Shown here: positions 1-9,484 of the stretch, in pieces
Position numbering within the stretch: the stretch's first letter is position 1
Layout of the letters: each line of letters starts with the position of its first letter
Assembly (NCBI GenBank): GCA_905250125.1
Contig: CAJNOL010001029.1
Span: forward strand, 1-64,000
DNA: 64,000 nucleotides
Direction of reading: 5' to 3'
DNA from: Rotaria sordida
Lineage: Eukaryota > Rotifera > Eurotatoria > Philodinida > Philodinidae
Translations under genes and position numbers: made by a program
The notes under the pieces: model-generated
What the model saw: the letters and a program-made list of their open reading frames with translations, nothing else
The model's database searches: none
Told to the model about the DNA's origin: nothing

Positions 1-143
1 CAAATCATATCATCACAACGAATACGCTTCGACAATCTTACAGCCAAAAACAAGCGCAAAAGTCCAGCACCAACTTCACGAAGTTGATTTGAATCGAGGC
101 CTCGTTCACAATCAACACATTTAGGACGTGATGTATGAGGCAT
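1..143 (-). CDS. Partial hypothetical protein, N-terminal part only
   Basis: An open frame begins with ATG at 143 and runs off the left edge, giving 47 residues with no stop. The start reads MPHTSRPKCVDCERGL, so a CxxC pair sits near the N-terminus as in small zinc-binding modules, and a basic stretch (RLSKRIRCDD) follows. Base composition is clearly less AT-rich than the following 2 kb, which supports coding. I do not recognise the family. A zinc-finger protein of a transposon or a transcription factor is possible, but this is only an impression. The rest lies outside the window. Confidence 0.4.
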   Translation of the reverse strand, partial: MPHTSRPKCVDCERGLDSNQLREVGAGLLRLFLAVRLSKRIRCDDMI

Positions 144-906
144 GTTTTATGTATATAATCAAACGAGAAAATGAACGGTTGAACTATCCACTTCTTTTTT
201 TTTCTTCCATTCTTTCTTCATCTAGGGTTCCGCATACTGGTGACTATAGAATGGTAATATCAAGTCTGTCTGGGTCATCTCATCTGACTATTTTACACCC
301 ATATTTATCAACTATTGATTTCTACATGATATAAAAAGATTTTTTTTGATATTATTCAACTATAATTAAAACATATCGCTTAGATTATTGGAAAATCAGT
401 ACATTAGATATAAAGATGATTAATTATAGGTTAAGATATAAAATTTTAATACCAAGATACTCTATTATAGAATGCATAATTTGTTATATAAAAGAAAAAC
501 AAAAAATATTATATTTAAATTGGATAAGTCTCATATACTCATTCATTTCAATAAAATCACATGTTCTAAAATCAGTTAAATTCATCTGATTTATATCACT
601 TAACATTGTTCCTACTAGCTAAACATTTTTAAAAATAGGTTTTCTTATATTATCAACAGTTATGAAATGTTTTTTTAATAAAAAGTGTGAAAAATATATA
701 GTTGTGAGACATTACTATATACTGATGATATTCATAGAACCTATAATATGTCACAGTGCATTTAGATATATGTTTGAAAATTTTTAGAATACTTTAAATC
801 TTACGTACGAGTATAAATCTATATCAAACTAATAGATAAAAACTAAAATGTCTATGATAGTTGAGAAAATTAAATAAAAAAATCTTCAAAAATGCCATAG
901 GTAGAG

Positions 907-1430
907 TACATAATAACTATTATGGTCCTATGATGTACCATGGGCCAAGGTTTTTTTAATTGAAAATATAATAGAATTGTAGCTCTTGAAAAGATCTATC
1001 AAATGGTATATATGAGAATTTTGGTACCTTTAATTTTTCTAATCAAGTATTTATTGAAACATCATAGACAATGAAAAAAGAGCATATGATAACCATTGTG
1101 GACCTATGATGTACCATGGGCCAAGATTTTTTTTAATTGAAAATATAATAGAATTGTAGCTCTTGAAAAGATCTATCAAATGGTATATATGAGAATTTTG
1201 GTACCTTTAATTTTTCTAATCAAGTATTTATCGAAACATTACAGACAATGAAAAAAAAGGTATATGATAACCATTGTGGTCCTATGATGTACCATGGGCC
1301 AAGGTTTTTTTTAATTGAAAATATAATAGAATTGTAGCTCTTGAAAAGCGCTATCGAATGAGCTAAATGAGAATTTTGGTACCTTCAACTTTTGCATTGA
1401 AATATTCATTGAAAGATATGGATAAATGAT
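907..1430. repeat. Tandem repeat, about 177-bp unit, nearly 3 copies
   Basis: The landmark GTACCATGGGCCAAG recurs at about 935, 1111 and 1289, giving spacings of 176 and 178 bp. Copies one and two are nearly identical over the whole unit. The third diverges after about 1350, where the AAGATCTATCAAATGG segment becomes AAGCGCTATCGAATGA. There is no open reading frame through the unit. This looks like a short satellite-type array or a tandemly duplicated non-coding element. Confidence 0.85.
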
Positions 1431-1851
1431 AAAAAATGAGTAATTTTGTTGATAGCTTATAGCTTTCGAAATTCGATTAAAACTTCATGAATTTAGCACC
1501 AAAACGTTAGTCTCACTTTACTCTCTCGGTTAGTATATGATTCAATGGGTGTAGTCTAGGAAAACACCAATGGGCCGATTCCCTATCTTATGCGCCCCCG
1601 CCCTTTGCAGAACTGAGATCAGAAAAACGAGAAACTGAATGAGCTGATCACTTCTATTTTTAGCATCGTGTAACAAAGAGTGCAGATGTCGGCATCAATA
1701 GAAAGGGTCCACATAAACACCCATCTTGTCTTAATGCTTGACATTACATGGTCAAGCATTGAGTACATTGTATGAATCACAGACGATATCATGCCTATTC
1801 ACTTGCGTCAAATAGGATCTTGTCGATTGACTACACGTCAAAGAGAAAGAG

Positions 1852-1859
1852 TATAAATA
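1852..1859 (+). promoter_or_regulatory. Candidate TATA box (TATAAATA)
   Basis: A perfect TATAAATA lies 385 bp upstream of the thioesterase start codon at 2245. The distance is long for a direct promoter unless the 5' untranslated region is long or spliced; a GTAAGT-like sequence follows near 1957. In AT-rich DNA such a match can arise by chance. Confidence 0.3.
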
Positions 1860-2244
1860 AGCGTCGACAGATAAAGCTTTCGTCATTTTTATTGGTTTAT
1901 CATACTATTAAGTAGCAAATAAAGCAGCTGAGAATAATTATATAAGGAGTTCTTCAGTAAGTCACATAGCTTTCCAACTATGTAATTCGGTTCAACGTTA
2001 CAGAGCACATTGAAATGTCCTTGAGAGAAGATTGATTCCAAGAATAGTCACATCTATTCCAACGTTGGCTTTCTTTTTTTTGGTCGAGAGATACCATCAC
2101 AGATATGAATAGTCCTTCCACTTGTATGGCACACAATAGCTATCGACAGTTTTCATATGAAAGATATATGAATGAGAACTAACAGGTGTCTATCATTATT
2201 CTCTACAAAAAGCATGATTTACTTCATTTTTCGCTAGAGTAAAA

Positions 2245-3117
2245 ATGGGTCTCCTTCTGTTTATCATAGCTCTTCTTACCAACGCGACTTATGCGGCTAT
2301 ATACCGACCCGTAGTATTGATGCATGGTGTTACGACGACAGCTGCTGACATGAATGAGCTCGGTAGTTGGCTTACTGCATCATTTCCGGGTATCTATGTT
2401 GTTTCGATCGAGATTGGCAATGGATTTGAAGATTCTTTTTTATTACCAATGAACAAACAAGTTGAACTCTTTTGCGCCACTGTTCTCGCTGATGAACATC
2501 TACGTGAAGGCTTCAACATGCTTGGCGTTTCACAAGGTAGTTTGATTGTGAGAGGAGCCGTCGAACGATGTTCCCTACCTGTCTACAATTTGATCACTCT
2601 GGTTGGTGCTCATCAAGGCGTTTTCGGTGATCCGTCTCTTAAGTTACTTCCTCGCCAATTTTGGGAATTAGTTTCAAAATACGCATATGAAGAGTCCATT
2701 CAAAATGTGATTAGTGTTGCAGGCTTCTGGCGCGATCCTTTTCAACTGGAGAAATACACAAAACGAAGTCATTTTCTTCCTGACATTAATAATGAACGTG
2801 AAGTTCGCAATGAAACCTATCGTACGAATATGCTCAAGCTCAACGCATTTGTTATGACTTATTCAGACATAGATGAAACAATAACACCACCACAATCAGG
2901 TTGGTTTCTGGGCTATGCATCGAACTCGTTGGAACCTGAAACATGGAATCAATCGCGTCAATTCACAGAAGATCTCATCGGAATGCGGACATTGCGCGAA
3001 CAAGGCAAATTGCACATGTTCATTTGTCATACACGTCATAAGGATGCTCAGCATGCTCCTGATAAAGAGTTCTTTTTTCAAAATATTTTGCCATTCTTCA
3101 ATAATACACTTCCATAG
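2245..3117 (+). CDS. Palmitoyl-protein thioesterase family protein (PPT1/PPT2-like), lysosomal/secreted
   Basis: Intronless 290-residue alpha/beta hydrolase. Enzymes of this family remove fatty acyl groups from cysteines of S-acylated proteins, or from acyl-CoA, in lysosomes. Residues 1-18 form a signal peptide. The core follows the family: LMHG near 25-28, the PGIYVVSIEIG segment near 48-58 that resembles PPT1, a nucleophile elbow GVSQGS with Ser96 (PPT1 has GFSQGG), and GAHQGVFG near 121-128. A DETITPPQS segment near 210-218 resembles the acidic-residue region of PPT2. The third catalytic residue is a histidine in the 262-270 cluster (CHTRHKDAQH). Length fits the family (about 300). The features are mixed between PPT1 and PPT2, so I do not assign an orthologue. 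The lack of introns beside intron-rich neighbours suggests retroposition or transfer. Confidence 0.88.
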   Translation: MGLLLFIIALLTNATYAAIYRPVVLMHGVTTTAADMNELGSWLTASFPGIYVVSIEIGNGFEDSFLLPMNKQVELFCATVLADEHLREGFNMLGVSQGSLIVRGAVERCSLPVYNLITLVGAHQGVFGDPSLKLLPRQFWELVSKYAYEESIQNVISVAGFWRDPFQLEKYTKRSHFLPDINNEREVRNETYRTNMLKLNAFVMTYSDIDETITPPQSGWFLGYASNSLEPETWNQSRQFTEDLIGMRTLREQGKLHMFICHTRHKDAQHAPDKEFFFQNILPFFNNTLP

Positions 3118-3186
3118 ATGTTTGAATGTAAGCTAAAAAAACCTGAGATGTCATCAATATAATCTTCGACGATTAATGAGAAGATC

Positions 3187-3250
3187 GGGGTGGGTGTGGA
3201 TGTGGGTGTGGATGTGTGAGTGTGTGGGTATGCGATGAGTGTGGGTGTGG
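3187..3250 (+). repeat. TGTGGG/TGTGGA-rich low-complexity tract
   Basis: Sixty-four bases made almost only of G and T, with several exact or one-off copies of TGTGGG, interrupted by TGTGGA, TGTGTGAG and GCGATGAG. It starts 70 bp after the thioesterase stop codon. TGTGGG is the telomere unit reported for bdelloid rotifers, so this may be a degenerate interstitial telomere-like tract. It may equally be an ordinary GT-rich microsatellite. Confidence 0.6.
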
Positions 3251-3955
3251 ATTATCATTTCATATCTACACCGATACCCTCGTTTTGTTGTTGACGATTT
3301 GGACTTGAATGTTGTTTGATCTATAGGTTTATATTGAAGTACTGCATCAACTTTATAAATTAATAAATCGATGTATTCCTGTAAATTGTCCACTTTACTG
3401 AAAAAAGGAAAATCTCAAAAAAATGAGACATGAATATATGATGGCCATGTTACTCTTTTCCTTTGACTTGATGGTCCACTAATACAGAAAATGAATGATT
3501 AAAATGCGGGTAAATCTAATAATTAAAAATATAGTAATTCAAAAATGGAGCTTATTACATTCTTACTTAAGATGTTATCAAAAAAGAATTATCAATTTTT
3601 TTAAACTACGGCATAAAATAATATTTGTTTTTTTGTGTTGATACTGAATGTTGATCTTCTCATTCATATTTTTCTCGTACGTAAAAATTTCAGAACGTTA
3701 AGAAAAAACTAGACGAAACATGTACAGTAAAAAACCAAATATCTTACTATATTTTCATTAACAACTAGAAACTCCTTTCCTAGCATTACCCAGTGATAAA
3801 CAGATATCAAAACTTGCCAATCAAATCGAAAACATTCACGATATCGGTCGTGAGCGGTAGATAAAAAAGATAATTTTCCATCTAAAATTAAAGTATTAAA
3901 ATTAAATTATACATTAACATAAAAAATTCTTTTCATACTTCATTTATTTAACAGC

Positions 3956-4214
3956 AGTGTTCAGATTTTCAAAAAAAATAAATTATGGAAATTTTGCAAA
4001 TTTTGGAAGTGATACCTCTGAAAGTTCCGTTGCATCGAAAAATTTTGTAATTTCTGAAATTTCCAAAATTTTCATGTCTTGCACTTTCGGAAATTTCCAC
4101 AATTTCTAAAATTTCCGGAATTTCTTTAAACTTCCAAATTTTCAAGAATACTTTTCTATGAGTTTACATGTTATTGGAAATTTCTGTAATTTCCTTTTTT
4201 GGAAATCTGAACAT
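3956..4214. mobile_element. Candidate small non-autonomous element rich in AAATTTCC/GGAAATTT
   Basis: The segment is bounded by inverted ends, TGTTCAGATTTTC on the left and GGAAATCTGAACA on the right (12 of 13 matching as inverted repeats). The interior repeats GGAAATTT, AAATTTCC and CAAAATTT in both orientations, so it is self-complementary. No ORF. No clear target-site duplication was found, so the assignment as a mobile element is tentative. Confidence 0.4.
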
Positions 4215-4314
4215 ACCACCTTTTTTTCACATTCAGCTATAAAACAAATTTATTTTGCAATAAGCAATAACACAAAGCTTTTATAAAGGTCCTTGGTAAC
4301 GACTGTGCACTATG

Positions 4315-5337
4315 CTATCTACCGTTGAGAGCTAGTTCAAGACAATAATGAAAGAACCAATACTGCAAATTCCATTCATTGTCATCAGTCGATTTTTTCT
4401 CTTGCTGAAGTGCATCATTATTTTGTTCCATTGTTTCATTATAATGACGACGCCAAGCCTGTAGTCCTACTTCAAGATATCGTAAGCCCATATACCGGCC
4501 TACTTCATGAAATCTATCCATAAATAAAGCTGGATGGATATTCAGACCGAGCTCAGCGAGAGCATCTCGATAACAAAGGACTGTTTCAATAGAAAAATAG
4601 TTTGGTAAATCCAAATAAAAACAACCATATGCTGCTTGGTCCCAATCGATAAACATTGGACGTCCATCAATACTACGAATATCGTTTGGTATAAGATCTG
4701 TATTAATCAGTGTTAATGAGGTACCTTCGGTAGTACGCTCATGAAGAAAAACTAGCAGCCGTGACAATGAATCATCTAAACTATCTGTATAGCAGCCATA
4801 TTCAAGAGCAAATCTTGGTATGGTCAAATTTAGATGCCATTCTTTGCGCCATGCTCGTAGCCATAAACGATCTTCGAAATTTTCGGTTGCTGATCGTAAC
4901 CACTCTGGATGTTGACCAAGATTCATATAATGAATGCGAGCTAAAGCATGAGCATAAGCCTTAGTAATAGGATCAAATGGGCCATGTCCTTCTATTTGTG
5001 TGTCCGCATATTGTTGATAAAAGTGGCTTTTTTCAGATAAAAGATTAGGTATCAGTGTTGGTGGAACAGCTTGTTTTTGCTCACATAATAGCGCAAGGAC
5101 TTGTCTTTCAAGTAAACTTGCTTCCTTGCTAATCATTTGCTTGGTTTCTAAATGTCTCGTGCCTCGTGTGAAATGCACTTTGTAATAGCGAACTTCACAA
5201 CCGGATGCTCCTTGTTCTCCATCAGATTGTTGTTCTATATGTTGGACACAAACAGATTCACCATACATTTGTTCTAATAAATTTTGAAAACAGATCTTTT
5301 CATACGAATCCATTGATTTCCACAAATCTGAAAACAT
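4315..5337 (-). CDS. APH-fold phosphotransferase-like protein (aminoglycoside/choline kinase superfamily)
   Basis: Intronless 340-residue protein, start ATG at 5337, stop TAG. The C-terminal half has the protein-kinase-like APH fold. The catalytic-loop region near 209-219 reads TLINTDLIPND. Its Asp214 and Asn218 fit the catalytic base and metal ligand of Brenner's HxDxxxxN, but the histidine is Asn212. The metal-binding Asp is Asp231 in FIDWDQAAYG. The nucleotide-binding lobe is weak, with Lys53 in the YYKVHF strand the candidate ATP-contacting lysine. The superfamily phosphorylates small molecules (choline, aminoglycosides, homoserine and others); the substrate cannot be read from sequence. 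The lack of introns and the IDWDQAAYG style are reminiscent of bacterial members, so horizontal acquisition is possible. It could also be a divergent animal choline-kinase-like gene. Confidence 0.78.
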   Translation of the reverse strand: MFSDLWKSMDSYEKICFQNLLEQMYGESVCVQHIEQQSDGEQGASGCEVRYYKVHFTRGTRHLETKQMISKEASLLERQVLALLCEQKQAVPPTLIPNLLSEKSHFYQQYADTQIEGHGPFDPITKAYAHALARIHYMNLGQHPEWLRSATENFEDRLWLRAWRKEWHLNLTIPRFALEYGCYTDSLDDSLSRLLVFLHERTTEGTSLTLINTDLIPNDIRSIDGRPMFIDWDQAAYGCFYLDLPNYFSIETVLCYRDALAELGLNIHPALFMDRFHEVGRYMGLRYLEVGLQAWRRHYNETMEQNNDALQQEKKSTDDNEWNLQYWFFHYCLELALNGR

Positions 5338-7615
5338 ACCAGACTAGACTTCTTTCAAAAACAATTTCTGCTAAGGTATCTCTTACTGCCTTCTAAATGA
5401 AAAACAAACTTTGTTCTGATGTGACTTTACTGTTTTTTGTCAATTTTTTCAGATAGTTTTTAAGATTAAAAAATTTGATCTGAGCACCGTGTGGTAAGTT
5501 CTATAATGTTTAACTTCTAACAAAGATTCAGATTATCCATTGTATGATAATCAGAAAAGAATGTAGACTAGATCTTTCATACGTCTTTATGAGAGTTGAC
5601 AGAGACGGCGAATGTAAATTAGACAAATTATCAATAGAAGAATTTTAATCTGAAAAACGCTTTATATTCAACACATTTTTCAATGTCATTTTTTATCTAT
5701 TATAACATTAAAAATCATAAAATAATTTGTAGCAGATCAATAATCAATATTATTCTATGATAGAAACAACAGAAGTTATAGCGGTCGAAAGGTAACAAAG
5801 ATATGCATTTATATTTATAGTTATAGTGTTTGCTTTCTCTTCTATTTTTCCAGTATCATTGTTGAATGCTGAAAGGAGTTAGAAATATCGCATCTATTGC
5901 TTATTGTATTGTGATATAAATTAGAAGGTTGCATTATAATATTGAATGGCAACATCTCATAAACTATTTTATTATTTTTAAAAGCTACTACAATAAATCA
6001 TATTCAAAAATGTGTTAAATATTTAGCATTTTTGAAATTAAATTTTCCTGTTAACAATGTACACTATTGCTAATTTCAGAACAATTAAAAAGATCATGAC
6101 TAGATATCATCGAATGCAAATGACTAAGTGAAGATTATCAAATTTTGCACAGTAATTGGTCTTATGAAAAATTGTAAGTTTATAATGAAACATGTAAAAT
6201 GTATAATTATTCATCATAACTCACCGATTTGCACACACCACGAGTAAGAATATTAATAATATATTACACAAAATTCATTCTTCTGTATTTCATATATTAT
6301 ACACATGTTTTTTTTTTCTTGTGTAATAACATGATATGACCCATCTTGACTCTGCAGATTTCAAGATTGCAACGTAAGAACAGATAAAAGCAAATTTCGT
6401 CATAACAGAAATTCTGTCAGAAAATGTGATTTAATTTACGTTTTCCACAATAATCTACTTTATTGTGAAAGAGAATGTAATGTAGGTTTTTGGTTTAACT
6501 ATTTGGTAGATAATGGTTCCAGTCTCATCATAGATGAATACATGGCAGAACGAGGAATGTAAAGGCAGACAAGAATAGAAGGAGAGAAGTAAATAAAAGT
6601 GATGTGGTCAACGAGTAATCTTGTTATCGATGGTACTTAGATGAGTAGTATCCTCTAGTATATTTAATTATATTGTGTATATTCACAGTTTCTTAATGTG
6701 ATATGTTGCAGTGTACAATGAAGTGGTCACGATATTTGTTCGACTATCGAATCAATATTTATCAAATGTAACTTTCTAAGTTTAAATTGAAAAATGGCTC
6801 ATGAGAGAAGAATCCATCTTTTATTATCTATACATCTATAGCATGATTTTGAACAAATCCAATTGAAGATGAAATGAGCATGGTATCGTAGGCATATACA
6901 GCTGTATATTATGTGCAAAACTATAAATGTACCTCTAACTTCATCAATAATTTGAACAGGACACATCCTCTTTGGCTTTAATTGTATTATTAATATAATT
7001 AAAAATAAACACAAGCTGAAATTCTTATTTTTTGATCGCAAATGAGAAGTAGCCAATGGATGAATCGAAAAACAGCCAGTACGACAACGAAAGTGGAAGA
7101 GAAGGAAAAGAAATAATACAAACAGAAGCAAGCAAACACTAACAACTAAGAGGACTGTGAAAAGTTGTGACTTGAATGCCTGTAGCATTTCTCTTAAAAA
7201 ATTTTTATTCTTTCTTGTCAAGGCATGCAGCCCGGTTGTAGATGTGGGTGCACTTGTTCTCTTCATTCTGAGCTGACATTCACATCCTACTCGAAATTTT
7301 GATGGTTCCTAGAGCCAGTGCTCAGGAGCATGATCAGAGTCTCAGGCCTACAGAGAGAATGGAAGTACTCACTATAGGTTCAGACAGAATTTGCTAAGAT
7401 TTATTGAGACTGAAAATTATACGAAGATATATTGCACTGACGAGGAGTCGTCCGAAATTGAATGTTAGGCATCATATCGTGCTCTGTCCTATATTTAGAC
7501 ATAATTGATACTTGACTACCTCAATGCTAGAAAACGCTAAGAAGGCCATTATACTGACACTTCTAGGTTTGACTCTTTTGATTGTACTAATATCGAGTTG
7601 TTTTTAAAAACAGAC
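5338..7615. other. Intergenic region, AT-rich
   Basis: No supported gene. A minus-strand ORF (6799-7266, 155 codons) contains one very hydrophobic stretch and a basic N-terminus, but it has no family match and no splice structure I could defend. Nothing else stands out. Confidence 0.55.
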
Positions 7616-8103
7616 AGGTCTCGAATTCAAGCAATTGTCAGTAGAAGATGTTAAACAAATATTTCTTGTATGCAATTATAAGGTGATGGATCTCTATTTA
7701 TCAGCACAAATTCGTTTTTGTATAGAACATCTTTCAACGATGGATGAGTCTATAAAGAAAGTTTAACGAAGAAGATATCTATAATAGCTTCGTTTGATCA
7801 GGTGCTGATTGAGATGGAGAACTTGTCAGTTGGCAGATCATGTATTACGATGGTTTCCTCGACATGGCGTTGACATTGTTTGATGCGCGCCGACTCGGAC
7901 TTCCATTTATTATTAACGTTCTTCTGGTATCTGAAGCATTCAAGATACAAGATCAAGTTTTTACTTATATAGCTTACGATGATGAACCTTCACTTGGATT
8001 AGTAAAGAAATTTGAATTTGTTCAAACAAATAAATGTAATTGGATTCACATTCAGGCGACTGGAGTCGGTGTAACGGATGCATCAACTCGCGCTTCAGTT
8101 TAA
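7616..8103 (+). pseudogene. Broken GNAT acetyltransferase gene (glycine N-acyltransferase-like, FR47 type)
   Basis: Two blocks in different states. The first, from about 7616, reads EFKQLSVEDVKQI followed by a stretch like the N-terminal domain of GLYAT-type acyltransferases, and ends in an in-frame TAA near 7764. The second, in frame from 7813 to the TAA at 8101-8103, starts DGELVSWQIMYYDG, contains LFDARRLGLP, and continues to the acetyl-CoA-binding end, DDEPSLGLVKKFEFV. The family there has DNEPSLxLxxKLGF. A TGA lies directly upstream of DGELVSW, and the blocks need a frameshift to be joined. The ATG at 7840 would give only 87 residues and cut off the conserved GELVSW strand, so it is unlikely to be a real start. 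Substrate unknown. Confidence 0.65.
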
Positions 8104-9484
8104 ACTAATGAAATCCAAACTCTATCGTCACAAACAGTTTGTTTTCGTGTCTGTACGATACAAACCCTGAACTATCTTGGGTGTGGGCGGATGTTCTCGT
8201 CATCATACCCACGCATGCATCCTTATCTTTTTTCTCTTCCTCTACGTTTTCTTCACCATTTTCATCTGATGAACGTCAATGATGAAGTTAAAATGATATA
8301 TGAGCATCTGTATTGATAGCAAATATATATCTTCAATTATTTTCTGATTTAATAAAACTAATTTTCCCAACATCAATCAATTTTATTTTATTTAAAAAAA
8401 TTAATTTTTTTCACTAACAATAAATTATTGAGTAAATGAAACGAAACATAGAACAAAACATTGTAGAAAAAAATTATTTTTGTTTTCGTCGTATACCTTT
8501 ATTTGATGATATACCAACAACTATTTTCCTTGTTGGAAGTTCATTGGCGATTTCTAATTGATTCAGTTTTTGTTCGGCATCGAGGTACTGTTTCAGCGGT
8601 TATATCAATATGTATAGCATGGTAATACATAAATAAACGAAAAAGAATTTTGAAATTTTGCGTTTTAGATTGAATAAATATGATTTAATGTCAGTTTGAT
8701 ATAAAACTAATATTTGTCATTGACTCAAGAAAAATAGCTAAATCAAAGTTAACTGAATCAAAATGACGATATTTTCATTCAACAAAGATAATTAAATAAA
8801 TATAACTGATTTAGAACAAGATTTTAGAATCAATGTCTGTTCGAATTTGAGAAGCGCAAGACACAATAGTTGCCTGAGATTTTTTTAAAAATGGCACATT
8901 TAATACGGATATTTTAAACACAAACTAGAATACTTGATACGAAACTCATAGTAACCAAATTTTAAATCGATTCGTTCTCCTTACGCTCTTTCTTCTATAT
9001 TTTTTTCTTCAACTTTGTTCTTTTTTTGTATTTCGTGCTTTAAATCGTAATACAGAGTCTTAATGAGTGTTTATATTTCAATAAAATAACATGAAACATG
9101 TCATCAAATTGAACTCTGCATGTGTTTAATTATTTCTGATCAAATCAAACAAATTTATTATTCTATTATTATTTATGTTTCAAGTGAATCGATTGCTGGG
9201 AAACAAAAGTTGGGATTAGCAGATTGAACGTGTCTCTTTTTTAAGAACTAAGTCTTTCTGTTTTTGACTCATTTACCCACATCCCAAAACTATATATTTT
9301 ATTAAGAAAAGAAAAAAGAATTAGTATATTAGTAGAGATAATATGAGAGAAAAACTACGATTCAAATCAGTCATGACTCCTATACTAATAGATACGAAAA
9401 CTAAAAGCAAAGTATGTTTAAAGTATGTACAAATGAGTAAAAAAAAAGGAAACCTGTTCAAAGTTCAACCAAGATCGACTAAGC
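8104..9484. other. Intergenic region, AT-rich
   Basis: No gene visible. AATAAA in minus-strand orientation occurs near 9298-9303, about 180 bp beyond the NHL gene stop codon, and may serve as its poly(A) signal. Confidence 0.5.

Larger units (their letters stand above)
144..2244. other. Intergenic region, AT-rich
   Basis: No convincing gene is visible. The short plus-strand ORF near 128-334 has no recognisable content and is probably chance. The stretch holds the 177-bp tandem repeat at about 907-1430 and a TATAAATA box at 1852-1859. The last 700 bp are less AT-rich and may contain the promoter and 5' untranslated region of the thioesterase gene. Confidence 0.6.
3118..4314. other. Intergenic region
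   Basis: Contains the TGTGGG-rich tract at 3187-3250 and the AAATTTCC-rich element at about 3956-4214. The short ORFs here are products of the low-complexity tract. I see no gene. Confidence 0.6.

Noticed and set aside
6799..7266. 155-codon minus-strand ORF with one hydrophobic stretch
   Set aside because: No family features, no homologous pattern and no convincing splice sites. The hydrophobic part arises from T-rich sequence on that strand. It could be a first exon, but I cannot support it.
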